DNA of 32,858 nt from Armatimonadota bacterium (GTDB lineage: Bacteria; Armatimonadota; UBA5829; DTJY01), in contig JANYKG010000145.1 of the NCBI GenBank assembly GCA_025358205.1, positions 1 through 32,858 on the forward strand, written 5' to 3'. Shown one piece after another: positions 24,302 to 32,629 of this stretch. Each line of letters begins with the position of its first letter. Within the stretch, counting starts at the first letter, position 1. A program made the position numbers and the translations under genes. The notes below the pieces were generated by a model. That model did no database searches, was not told the origin of the DNA, and worked only from the letters and a program-made list of their open reading frames with translations.

Positions 24302-26029
24302 ATGGAGAAAACCACGATGCTTCAAAGACGAAATCATCTTCTGTTCACGCTTGTTCTATCCGCGCTCATTCTCGTTTCATCGTTCGCACCGGCTTTGGGC
24401 CAGACCTGGGTGAAGGAACTCGCCACAGGTGTAACGCTGAAGCAGACGGTCTCGAACTCCGGCACGCCTGAGGTCATCAACGTCGTTACGGTAAACCCGG
24501 CGGCACCCGGTGTACGTCTACAGGCTGTGCTGGCGAAGGATATGGTGTATCAGGACAGCCCGTCGAAAGGCTGCGAATCCGTCAGTTCCATGGCGGGCCG
24601 TCTGAAGGCTATCGCAGCGGTCAACTCCGATTTCTTCCCGATAGGCACTGACGTACCCGGCGATCCGCTGAACCTCATGGTGATAGGCGGTGAACTGGTG
24701 AGCGAGCCGTCACAGAGAGTGATACTGGCCATCAACGCCGACGGTAAGCCGACCATAGACAACGCAACCTTCGACTTCAGTGTGAAGCTGAAGACCGGCA
24801 AGCCGTTCCCGGTGCGCGGCGTCAATCGCCCGCGAGCCAAGAATGAGCTTGTGCTATTCACGGACAGGTATCACGACACCACGCGCACTTCCGACCAGGG
24901 TTCCGAGGCGGTGGTCAAGCTGGACAACCCTCCGCTGAGAATGGGCGCAAATACCGGTACCGTCACAGAGTTGAGAAGCAACGCAGGTGACACGCCGCTT
25001 ACGCCGGGGGTGGTAGTCTTCTCCGGGCACGGAACCGGCGCGGAGTTCGTTGACGGCAACCTCAAAGTCGGCACGCCGATAACCTTGAACCTCAAGGTAA
25101 CCGGTCAGAGGTCAGGCTCATTGGAGAAGATGAAGGACGTCGTGGGCGGCGGATGCTGGCTCGTGAAGGACGGCAAGGAATTCGTTGACATCAAGGCTGC
25201 GGGGTTTGGCGCAAGCTTCTCCACCACAGCCCATCCGCGCACTGCGGTTGGTATCACGAAAGACGGCAAGCTGGTTCTCGTCACGGTAGACGGCCGACAG
25301 AGCATCAGCGGTGGCGCGCCGCTTCCTCAACTCGCTAAGCTTATGATAGCCCAGGGGTGCGTGCAGGCAGCGAACCTTGACGGAGGCGGGTCCACAACCA
25401 TGGCTACCTACTACGGGATACTGAACAGCCCATCCGGCGGCATTGAGCGGCAGGTGGCGAACGGTATGGCGGTCTTTGCCGACGAGCAGCCAGTCACGGA
25501 TAGTGTGGAGTTCAGCATCGCGCCGATTGCCAAGGTATTGTCCGGCACGTCCGTGAAGATAGCGCTGATGGACGCTTCAGGTGAACGGCCGTTGATTGAA
25601 GAAACATCGGGCAAAGTGATATGGTCAACTCGTGGCGGCGCGGGGTTCGTAGATCAGTCCGGCACATTCTACGGCGTGAAGGCGCGAAAAGGCGAGGTGG
25701 TCGCGAAGCTCGGCTCGCGGATTGTGACCCTCCCGATGGAGACAATCGCCGGTGTGCCAGCGCACATTGCCGCTACCATTAAGAAGGACGAGTCCGGTGC
25801 GCCAAACCGAGGAACGCTTGCAATCGCCGTCACCGATATCAACGACAACACCATTGGCAATGCGCAGATATCCGTGCAGGTTGCAGGCGGGGTGCCCGAC
25901 AACTTGCCGACAGTGACAGACGAACACGGCGCGGCCACAACCGGTATCACATGGCAAGGTGAACCGGGAGCACACGTCGTTGTCACGTGCGGATCTGTGT
26001 CGGCTGATGTCAAGAAACCGGCGAAGTAA
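24302..26029 (+). CDS. Exported phosphodiester glycosidase family (NAGPA-like) protein
   Basis: A 575-residue protein with a signal peptide (LLFTLVLSALILVSSFAPALGQ). The NAGPA-like domain, residues about 40-395, shows AAVNSDFFPIGTDVPGDPLNL, then HPRTAVGITKDGKLVLVTVDGR and NLDGGGSTTMATY. The family removes sugars linked through phosphodiesters and in bacteria is tied to cell-wall or exopolysaccharide turnover. The C-terminal 90 residues look like an invasin-type Ig domain (GTLAIAVTDINDNTIGNAQISVQV). It starts 3 bp after the KOW gene; a second start at 24317 is equally plausible. Confidence 0.85.
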   Translation: MEKTTMLQRRNHLLFTLVLSALILVSSFAPALGQTWVKELATGVTLKQTVSNSGTPEVINVVTVNPAAPGVRLQAVLAKDMVYQDSPSKGCESVSSMAGRLKAIAAVNSDFFPIGTDVPGDPLNLMVIGGELVSEPSQRVILAINADGKPTIDNATFDFSVKLKTGKPFPVRGVNRPRAKNELVLFTDRYHDTTRTSDQGSEAVVKLDNPPLRMGANTGTVTELRSNAGDTPLTPGVVVFSGHGTGAEFVDGNLKVGTPITLNLKVTGQRSGSLEKMKDVVGGGCWLVKDGKEFVDIKAAGFGASFSTTAHPRTAVGITKDGKLVLVTVDGRQSISGGAPLPQLAKLMIAQGCVQAANLDGGGSTTMATYYGILNSPSGGIERQVANGMAVFADEQPVTDSVEFSIAPIAKVLSGTSVKIALMDASGERPLIEETSGKVIWSTRGGAGFVDQSGTFYGVKARKGEVVAKLGSRIVTLPMETIAGVPAHIAATIKKDESGAPNRGTLAIAVTDINDNTIGNAQISVQVAGGVPDNLPTVTDEHGAATTGITWQGEPGAHVVVTCGSVSADVKKPAK

Positions 26030-26036
26030 CAGGCTT

Positions 26037-26558
26037 CTACGGCTCTGCCGAGACCTGCCGCGCGCAGTTTGGGCAATACACGGCGTTGTGTACCAACGTC
26101 TTGCAGCCCTCGCATATGGGCAGTCGGCAGAATGAGCACAACGCCACTGCAGGCTCGTCCACATGTCGGCCACAGGACTGCAGGCTCAGGTCCTCGGCTT
26201 CCTGATTGCTCGACCGGATGCGCGTCAGGGCGTCGGATGCCTTGGTGTAGTTGGGGTCGAGTTGAAGCGCGCGTTCCAGTTCCTCAATGGCTTTTTCGTG
26301 AACTCCATCAGCCTGGTACGCAAGCCCAAGGTTGAAGTGGGAGCTTGCCACATCCGGTTTCAGGTACACCGCAGTGAGGAGCGCGCTCACCGCGCGGTCG
26401 TGCAGATTCTTCTGCGCATATGCCGCCCCTAGCAGGTTGTACCCTCGGTAGTCGTCGGGCGCATCGTTTGTAGCCTGTTCCAGGTGTCGTATCGCTCCAT
26501 CCACATCTCTGCTTCTGAGACACTCAAGGCCGACTTGAAGTGCGTTTGTCGTTGACAT
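26037..26558 (-). CDS. TPR protein with C-terminal B-box-like zinc ribbon
   Basis: A 173-residue protein with about three tetratricopeptide repeats: VDGAIRHLEQATNDAPDDYRGYNLLGAAY, a second around VSALLTAVYLKPDVASSHFNLGLAY, a third around AIEELERALQLDPN. At the C-terminus, C and H residues in the order CGRHVDEPAV, CSFCRLPICEGC, H, CPNC make a zinc-binding module like a B-box. It probably bridges proteins in the cytoplasm; partners are unknown. ATG 26558 has AAGAGGTAAG upstream on the minus strand. It converges with the glycosidase-family gene, 7 bp apart, and diverges from the phosphoesterase gene. Confidence 0.75.
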   Translation of the reverse strand: MSTTNALQVGLECLRSRDVDGAIRHLEQATNDAPDDYRGYNLLGAAYAQKNLHDRAVSALLTAVYLKPDVASSHFNLGLAYQADGVHEKAIEELERALQLDPNYTKASDALTRIRSSNQEAEDLSLQSCGRHVDEPAVALCSFCRLPICEGCKTLVHNAVYCPNCARQVSAEP

Positions 26559-26740
26559 CGTGATCTTACCTCTTGAATAATTATGAATAATGAATTCGAA
26601 TCGACGTGGGTTCTCACTCTATAAGACACTCCACGCGCGGGTTTTGTTCACAGTTGATGGTGTTTGTTTCCGAATCAAAGGATTTGGAAACGCCCATAGC
26701 CAATATATCCGTTGACTCTATTATCGGTTCGGAGCGCCTC

Positions 26741-27865
26741 ATGCTGTTGTTAATTATTCTGCTTGCCCTGACATTCGCCATACTTATTTCTGGAAGGCTG
26801 TGCGCCGCCTCCACGGCATCGCGCATATACGGAAGCCTCCTCGCCGCGCTTCTCCTGTCGGTATCGGTGACCTTGGCATTTGGATTCCGTCAACTGGTCG
26901 GCTTCGATCATGTCACGCTATGGCATCTGGTAGGCGTTACCTTCGGAGCGCTTTGCCACACGTTTCCGCTGGTCTTCATGATCACCTACGTTGCGATGAT
27001 CTATGGCAGGAAACGGGGGCGGGCACGGGCGAGTCACGCCGGATTTGTGCCTTTCGTGTTCTCTACCATCCTCGTCTTCGTTGCCATGGCGCTGCTAATC
27101 GCGGGATTCACCTCAACGAAAATCGAGCCGAACTGGATAGAAGTGACCCACACAAACCTGACAACTCCGAAGTGGAAGAAAGATGCGCCGCCTCTGCGAG
27201 TTGTGCAGCTTTCGGATCTTCATATCAAGAAATTCGGCTATCGAGAAAGCAATGCGCTGAAGCTGGTGAGACGCTTGAAACCGGACCTGATTCTGCTCAC
27301 GGGGGACTACACAAACTATGCAAGTAGCTGCCTGGATGTTCGCAGGTTCATGAAGGAACTGCACGCCAGGTATGGGGTCTATGCGGTCCACGGCAACTGG
27401 AATCCCAGCTATGGTCCCAATGGGGTTTTCCTCGGGAGCGACGTGCAGATCATCGAGAACGAGACCAGGGCATTGCGTACCAAATCCGGTAAGGTTGTCT
27501 TGGGTGGCGTGGCGTGGTATTCACACGAGTATGGTAGAACACTGTTCAACGGCCGAATGTCCCCGGATGCATATACGATTGTGTTGAGCCACATGCCGGA
27601 AAACGCTCTCTATGTCGGGCGGGGCGTTGACCTGGCGCTGGCTGGGCACACTCACGGCGGACAGGTGAGGATACCAGGCATCGGCCCGGTGATTACCAGC
27701 ACGAGCATGCCCCGCAGCCAGGCTGCCGGTCTGACCAAGCTGCCGACCGGTACGCTTTTGTATGTGAACAGAGGCATCGGCATGGAGGGTGGTTCTTCAC
27801 CGCAGATACGGTTCCTCTGCCGTCCGGAGATCTCGGTCTTCACCATCCGCGGCGCCGGGGAGTGA
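26741..27865 (+). CDS. Membrane-anchored calcineurin-like metallophosphoesterase
   Basis: The N-terminal 140 residues contain about four membrane helices (MLLLIILLALTFAILISG and three more). The phosphoesterase domain follows, with metal ligands D159-L-H161, D189 in LTGDY, N219, H284 in LSHMPE and G302-H-T-H305. The usual G-N-H-D motif reads G218-N-W-N221. This YaeI/UDP-diacylglucosamine-hydrolase-like group acts on phosphodiesters at the membrane; the substrate is unknown. ATG 26741 has GGAG at good spacing. The frame extends back to 26606, and ATG 26657 is an alternative. Confidence 0.8.
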   Translation: MLLLIILLALTFAILISGRLCAASTASRIYGSLLAALLLSVSVTLAFGFRQLVGFDHVTLWHLVGVTFGALCHTFPLVFMITYVAMIYGRKRGRARASHAGFVPFVFSTILVFVAMALLIAGFTSTKIEPNWIEVTHTNLTTPKWKKDAPPLRVVQLSDLHIKKFGYRESNALKLVRRLKPDLILLTGDYTNYASSCLDVRRFMKELHARYGVYAVHGNWNPSYGPNGVFLGSDVQIIENETRALRTKSGKVVLGGVAWYSHEYGRTLFNGRMSPDAYTIVLSHMPENALYVGRGVDLALAGHTHGGQVRIPGIGPVITSTSMPRSQAAGLTKLPTGTLLYVNRGIGMEGGSSPQIRFLCRPEISVFTIRGAGE

Positions 27866-27967
27866 AACATGGAGTGCGTGCGGCTCTGCCGCCGCCTTGG
27901 CTCATGAAGCTTGATTCATGGGATCCTGCACGAGCAAGCACCTGCAGGGGGAAGGCGGGATGCTCCG

Positions 27968-28021
27968 CGGCTCGGGCACCTTGCCGAGCCGCTCCGGGGA
28001 GCATGTCGTTCCTCGACATGC
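27968..28021 (+). repeat. Structured GCTCCGGGTAGCA repeat, copy C
   Basis: CGGCTCGG (27968-27975) pairs with CCGAGCCG (27984-27991). The linker is CTCCGGGGA. GCATGTCG (28001-28008) pairs with CGACATGC (28014-28021). It has the same order as copy B but different stems. It lies 67 bp before the methyltransferase start, inside an accidental upstream extension of that frame. Confidence 0.7.
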
Positions 28022-28088
28022 AGAGAAGCTCCAACGCACTCCAAGGAACATGAAGGAATCCCGCCATCATGCGCGGAAAGCTATTGAC

Positions 28089-29681
28089 ATGAAGAACACT
28101 CTTTTCTACGGTGATAACCTGGCCATCATGCGCGAGCACATCGCGGACGAGTCTGTTGATCTCATCTACCTCGATCCGCCATTCAATTCCTCGCGTGACT
28201 ACAATGTCCTCTTCAAGCAAGGACGGATGGATGAAAACCAGGCGCAGGTGACAGCATTTACCGATACCTGGAACTTCCATAAGCGTAGTCTGGAAGAGTT
28301 TTTTGACGACCCCATGAACGCCAAGCTTTTTGATCTCATGAACGCACTGCATGGGATACTCGGTTCCAGCGAAATGATGGCGTACCTGCTGATGATGGCA
28401 CCCCGCCTGCTGGACTTGCATCGAGTGTTGAAGCCGAACGGTAGTCTCTATCTGCATTGTGACCCCGTGGCAAGTCACTATCTGAAGATACTGCTGGACG
28501 TAGTATTTGGGCCCGCGAACTTTGTGAACGAGATCACGTGGAAGCGGACGAGTAGTCACAATGACAGCAAGAAATGGATGGCAGTAGCCGACACGGTCTT
28601 CTACTACTCGAAAAGTGCGGAGCGCGTATGGAACCCGCAGTTTCTCGGACACGATGCCTCGTATGTTAACCAGTTTTACAACCATGAGGATGAGCGGGGG
28701 GTGTATCGGTTGGACCACATCATCCGTTCAGCAAGCATGGGTTTGAGACCTAATCTAACGTATGAGTACAAGGGTTATACTCCGCCTTACGGCTGGCGGG
28801 TAGTTCGTGAGAAACTGGAGAAGCTGGACGCCGAAGGAAGCATGACCTGGAGCAAGACGGGCCGTCCATATCTGAAGAGATACCTTCTTGAGCAGAAGGG
28901 TACCCCAATATCGGCGTTGATAACCGATATTCCACCAATCGGGGCTCAAGCTGCCGAACGGATGGGATATCCAACGCAAAAGCCTCTGGCACTATTAGAA
29001 AGAATCATCAGTGCGTCGTCCAACCCCGGCGATGTGGTTTTCGATCCGTTCTGTGGATGCGGCACAGCGGTTGTAGCCGCGGAAAAACTCGGACGGAAGT
29101 GGGTTGGCATTGACATTACTTTCCTTGCCCTCGATCTCATGATCGCACGGTTGGCAAAGGACTTCGAACTGAAGCGTGGAGAGGATTTCGACGTGAAGGG
29201 CGACCCCAAGGACGTTGGTTCCGCGCACCAGTTGTTTGACCAGAGTCCGAAGCAGTTTGAATTGTGGTCGATAAGCCTTGTTTCAGGGGTTCCTCAGCCG
29301 GAGAAGAGCGGGGACAAGGGCGTGGACGGGCGCGTCTATTTTGGGGACGAGAATCGTGAGCACAAGTACGCTGTCTGCCAGGTGAAGGGCGGCCACCTCA
29401 CACCCAGTGCATTGCGTGATTTCTCGCATGTGATAGAGCGCGAGAAGGCGGCGATGGGCTTCTTCATCTGCCTTGCGACGCCCACGAAGGGGATGTACCA
29501 GGAGGCGGAAGAGAGCGGATTCTTCGAAGGGCCTAGCGGAAGGAAGATACCCAAGTTCCAGATTCGCACCATCCGGGAATTACTCGACGGCAAGGAGTTC
29601 GATTATCCTCGCGGCTGGTCCCTCCGCTCCGGCGGCAAGAAGATCATCCGCGACACCGAGCAGGGAAAGATGGAGTTGTGA
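28089..29681 (+). CDS. DNA methyltransferase with C-terminal Mrr-like nuclease domain
   Basis: A 530-residue protein. It methylates DNA amino groups: catalytic D29-P-P-F32 precedes the SAM-binding motif D319-PFCGCGT, the order of beta-class enzymes such as those modifying adenine or cytosine N4. After the methylase, residues about 385-500 resemble an Mrr-type PD-(D/E)XK nuclease: D413 in KGVDGRVYF and Q431-V-K433 in CQVKGG. The start at ATG 28089 is chosen because the upstream frame consists of repeat sequence; ATG 28050 is possible. No separate restriction or specificity gene is adjacent, so this may be a self-contained restriction-modification protein. Confidence 0.82.
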   Translation: MKNTLFYGDNLAIMREHIADESVDLIYLDPPFNSSRDYNVLFKQGRMDENQAQVTAFTDTWNFHKRSLEEFFDDPMNAKLFDLMNALHGILGSSEMMAYLLMMAPRLLDLHRVLKPNGSLYLHCDPVASHYLKILLDVVFGPANFVNEITWKRTSSHNDSKKWMAVADTVFYYSKSAERVWNPQFLGHDASYVNQFYNHEDERGVYRLDHIIRSASMGLRPNLTYEYKGYTPPYGWRVVREKLEKLDAEGSMTWSKTGRPYLKRYLLEQKGTPISALITDIPPIGAQAAERMGYPTQKPLALLERIISASSNPGDVVFDPFCGCGTAVVAAEKLGRKWVGIDITFLALDLMIARLAKDFELKRGEDFDVKGDPKDVGSAHQLFDQSPKQFELWSISLVSGVPQPEKSGDKGVDGRVYFGDENREHKYAVCQVKGGHLTPSALRDFSHVIEREKAAMGFFICLATPTKGMYQEAEESGFFEGPSGRKIPKFQIRTIRELLDGKEFDYPRGWSLRSGGKKIIRDTEQGKMEL

Positions 29682-29685
29682 TTCC

Positions 29686-29727
29686 GGAAACCTCACCCTT
29701 GATCCCTCTCCCAATAATGGGAGAGGG
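29686..29727 (-). repeat. CCCTCTCCCA palindromic repeat, copy 2
   Basis: CCCTCTCCCA (29704-29713) and TGGGAGAGGG (29718-29727) form a perfect 10 bp stem. Together with the GGTGAGG tail it is an inverted copy of 6597-6640. It lies between the convergent methyltransferase and ABC permease genes and may act as a bidirectional 3' hairpin. Confidence 0.75.
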
Positions 29728-29781
29728 GAACTGCTTCCCTGACACCCGAAACCCCGAAACCCGGAACCGATCCCCTGCCGC

Positions 29782-30657
29782 CTAGCCTTTGAGCGCTCCC
29801 GCCGTCAGCCCCTCGGTGATCTGGCGCTGGAAGAAGAGGTAGACTATCAGCGACGGGATCATGACGATCACTAGGCTGGCGAAGAGCGCGCCCCAGTCGG
29901 TCTCGTACTGCTGCTGCATCACCAGACTCGCGATCCCAAGAGGCAGGGTGTACAATTCCTTGCGGTTGATTATCACCAGAGCCAGCGGATACTCGTTCCA
30001 GATGCCGAAGAAGTTGAAGATTCCGGCGGCGATCAGCCCCGGCTTGGCGATGGGCATCATGATCCGCCAGAAGACCGTGAACTGCGAGCATCCGTCTATC
30101 ATCCCGGCCTCAGCCAGTTCGTGCGGCAAGGTTCGGAAGAACCCCGTAAGGACGAAGATGGTGAATGGCAGCGAGTAGGCGACGTATACAGTGATGAGGC
30201 CGACGTAGTTGTCCAGCAGGTTGAGCTTGGCCAGCATCAGAAAGAGCGGAACAATGCCGAGGAAGACCGGGAACATCATCCCGCCGATGAAAGTGGTCTG
30301 CAGAACCTCCCGCCCCTTGAACACAAACCTCGCGAGCGCGTATGCGGCCATGGAGCCTATGAGCAAAATGAAGAACATGGTGACAGCGGTGACAAATACG
30401 CTATTCACAAAACATGTACCGATGCTTATCTGGTTCCAGGCGCGCGGGAAGTTGTCCCAGTGCGGCGTGAGGGTCGGCATCCAGGGGTTGGTGAATACCT
30501 CAGTAGAGTTCTTCAGGCAGTTCGAGAGCAGCCAAACCATCGGATAGATGACGATGACGGCGTAAACGACAAGAATGGCGTGTACGGGTACGCTCGACCA
30601 GGAAAATGGTTTTGTTTTCGTCTTTGGATTGCCCATGATTTTCTGTTCACTCATCAC
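29782..30657 (-). CDS. Carbohydrate ABC transporter permease (MalG type)
   Basis: An inner-membrane permease with six hydrophobic segments. The EAA loop that contacts the ATPase is EAGMIDGCSQFTVFWRIMMPIAKP. It has 291 residues from GTG 30657; ATG 30654 and ATG 30636 are alternatives. The first two lie in a CACTCAT repeat, so 30636 may be the original start. It follows the MalF-type gene by 76 bp. No ATPase gene is in the window, so a shared ATPase is likely. Confidence 0.88.
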   Translation of the reverse strand: MMSEQKIMGNPKTKTKPFSWSSVPVHAILVVYAVIVIYPMVWLLSNCLKNSTEVFTNPWMPTLTPHWDNFPRAWNQISIGTCFVNSVFVTAVTMFFILLIGSMAAYALARFVFKGREVLQTTFIGGMMFPVFLGIVPLFLMLAKLNLLDNYVGLITVYVAYSLPFTIFVLTGFFRTLPHELAEAGMIDGCSQFTVFWRIMMPIAKPGLIAAGIFNFFGIWNEYPLALVIINRKELYTLPLGIASLVMQQQYETDWGALFASLVIVMIPSLIVYLFFQRQITEGLTAGALKG

Positions 30658-30671
30658 TTATCACTCATCAC
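30648..30671. repeat. CACTCAT heptamer repeat at a gene start
   Basis: CACTCAT, CACTTAT, CACTCAT and a partial unit. Read on the minus strand it supplies the GTG/ATG codons of the MalG-type permease. Same family as 5006-5030. Confidence 0.7.
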
Positions 30672-30733
30672 GCCCGGCTGGGCGCCACACTGCGGCATTC
30701 GAGTAAGCGTAGGAGTAAGAGTAGAAGGTGGCA

Positions 30734-31618
30734 TCAGTACTCCACAACCTCTCGCTTCATGATGCGGGTAATCAGCATCGTGATGGTCAACACAAGCAGA
30801 AAGACAACAACTCCCAGCGCCGTGCCGTACCCATACTGGCTTTCGGCAAACGCCTTGCGGTACAGGTACGTCAGCATGGTCTCCGTGTGATTGCTCGGTC
30901 CGCCCTCCGTCATGACCCACACCAGGCCGAAGACGTTCATGGTCTGGATTATGATATATACCACGCCTAGCCTGAGTATCTCCCAGACCAGCGGAATGGT
31001 GACATGGCGAAAGGACTGCCATTGGGTGGCGCCGTCGAGGGAAGCGGCCTCGTAGAAGGACGTTGGGATGCTCTGAATGCCTGCCAGGAACAGCACAATA
31101 TAAAAACCGAGGCAGTACCAGATGCTGGTGGCGATCACGGCAGGCAGCGCGGTATGCGGATCGCCCAGCCACCCGGCGGTGTAGCGCTCCAGCCCGACCA
31201 GCTTGAGAAACGCGTTGATGAGGCCGAACCGCATGTTATAGGCGAACGACCAGAGCACTGCGACGGCGACAATGGATATGACATTCGGAAAGAGAAACAC
31301 CGCGCGATATCCGCTTGCGCCCGGAACCTTTCGGCTGAGCACGTAGGCAAAGAACAGCGCCAGCGGGATGATGACAAGCATAGAGGCGACCATGAACGTC
31401 AGGTTGTGCTTCATGGCCATCCAGAAGATGCCGTCATTCGCCAGGTCGCGGAAGTTCTGAAGTCCTATAAACTCCTTGTTCTGCGATAACCCGCGCCACC
31501 GGAACAGGCTGTAGTAGAACGCCTGCGCCATGGGCAGCACGAAGAAGATGCCGTACAGCAACCCCGCCGGTGCGAGAAAGCCTACTACTGTCAGTTTTGT
31601 GTTTGTTGATCGCTTCAC
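30734..31618 (-). CDS. Carbohydrate ABC transporter permease (MalF/UgpA type)
   Basis: Six membrane segments in 294 residues. The EAA motif is EAASLDGATQWQSFRHVTIPLVWE. The N-terminus (APAGLLYGIFFVLPMAQAFYYSLFRW) is characteristic of the MalF/UgpA sugar permeases. It begins with GTG at 31618, 10 bp after the binding-protein stop, so the three genes form one operon. It imports sugars or glycerol phosphates; the substrate is unknown. Confidence 0.9.
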   Translation of the reverse strand: MKRSTNTKLTVVGFLAPAGLLYGIFFVLPMAQAFYYSLFRWRGLSQNKEFIGLQNFRDLANDGIFWMAMKHNLTFMVASMLVIIPLALFFAYVLSRKVPGASGYRAVFLFPNVISIVAVAVLWSFAYNMRFGLINAFLKLVGLERYTAGWLGDPHTALPAVIATSIWYCLGFYIVLFLAGIQSIPTSFYEAASLDGATQWQSFRHVTIPLVWEILRLGVVYIIIQTMNVFGLVWVMTEGGPSNHTETMLTYLYRKAFAESQYGYGTALGVVVFLLVLTITMLITRIMKREVVEY

Positions 31619-31628
31619 TGCTGCTCTT

Positions 31629-32450
31629 CTACTTCACCTGGTGCTTAGGAATCGTGCTGTCCTTGGCGGTTCGCTGGGCAGCGGTCTCCATTTGGGCTAT
31701 GCACTCCGCAGGCGTGACTTCCTTGTTGAGCAGTGCGGCCATGGCGCTCTCCTGGTCTTTGCGGAGAGTCTGATACCAATTCGCGTAGTCCATGTCCCAC
31801 AGCGCGGATGCTTCCCTTGCGCACTTGGCGGCCCCGACGAGATCGAGCGGCAATTCGCCCGAGTCGCTGCCCTTGATCGCCATGAGAGTATTCTTCTGCG
31901 CAACGAACTTCTTTGCCATGTCGAGGGACGTCATGAACTTGAAGAAGTCGGCGGCTGTGTCGTGGTTTTTGCCTTCCTTGGGGATGATCCAGGTCTCAAC
32001 GCCCGCGGACGTGATGGTGGGGTTACCTTTACCACCCTTGATGACCGGCGCGTTGATGAATGCCATGTGGAAACCCTTCGGAAGCTGGCCTTTCATCTCA
32101 GACCCGAGCCATGTGCCGCAGGGAATCATCGCCGCTTTGCCCAACACGAACTCCATCTGCGACTCGGTGTGGCTCATTCCCATAGCGCCCTTCTCGAAGC
32201 AGCCCTTGTCTCGCAGCTCGGCGACCATCTTGGCTGCCTGCAGGAAGGCTGGACTGCTCCAAGCGCCAGTCTTCAGGTTCTGCGCGTCGTTGTATGCCTG
32301 CAGTCCGTCCGCGCTGATAACCCATGGGAACAGGAATCCGCGCAGCATGTACGCCGGGTAACGGCCCTGGTAGGTGATGGGCGCGATACCGGCAGCCTTG
32401 ATCTTCTCGCACAGTACGAGTAGTTCATGATACGTCTTGGGCGGCTGTCG
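31629..32450 (-). pseudogene. Sugar ABC transporter substrate-binding protein, N-terminally truncated
   Basis: Binds the sugar outside the membrane and delivers it to the permeases. The frame is open from about 32450 and shows PPKTYHELLVLCEKIKAAGI, then GRYPAYMLRGFLFPWVI, and near the end FFKFMTSLDMAKKFVAQKNT. These are the central and C-terminal parts of an extracellular binding protein. About 130-150 N-terminal residues with the signal peptide are missing. Upstream, the frame meets a stop at 32469-32471 and the DNA belongs to another gene. An ATG at 32348 is internal to the family. Either the gene is broken, or the contig is chimeric here. Confidence 0.75.
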
Positions 32451-32509
32451 TAGAGGGCGCCGATGTCGTCACCCACCTGTGACCGTTCAAGGCGTGAGAT
32501 TCTTGGCAT
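32451..32509 (-). pseudogene. 5' fragment of an AhpD/carboxymuconolactone-decarboxylase-like gene
   Basis: The minus-strand ATG 32509 has a perfect GAGGTGA ribosome-binding site (32517-32523) seven bases upstream. The first residues, MPRISRLERS then DDIGALYD, resemble the N-terminus of AhpD-like peroxidase proteins (usually RI..L...Q...DI..LYD). After about 20 residues the DNA changes to the sugar-binding-protein gene in another frame, and the rest reads as nonsense. Family assignment rests on a very short stretch. Confidence 0.45.
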
Positions 32510-32532
32510 AAAAAAATCACCTCATGTCTGAG

Positions 32533-32560
32533 ACCCGTTTCCCGCATCGCAGAATCGGGT
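32533..32560 (-). promoter_or_regulatory. Leader hairpin before the AhpD-like start
   Basis: ACCCG (32533-32537) pairs with CGGGT (32556-32560). An inner TTC/GAA pairing continues the stem after one mismatch. It lies just upstream of the ribosome-binding site. Between 32561 and 32630 there is a second GC-rich hairpin, around 32581-32605, and nothing else recognisable. Confidence 0.35.
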
Positions 32561-32629
32561 TTCGGCGGTGGCCCTTCGGCGCGGCCGCTTCGGAGCGCCA
32601 GCCGCTTAGAAAATTTCCAAAAAATCAAT

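Noticed and set aside
27918-28088. N-terminal extension of the methyltransferase
   Set aside because: It is made of the structured repeat and low-quality sequence; the conserved MKNTLFYGDN start is at 28089.
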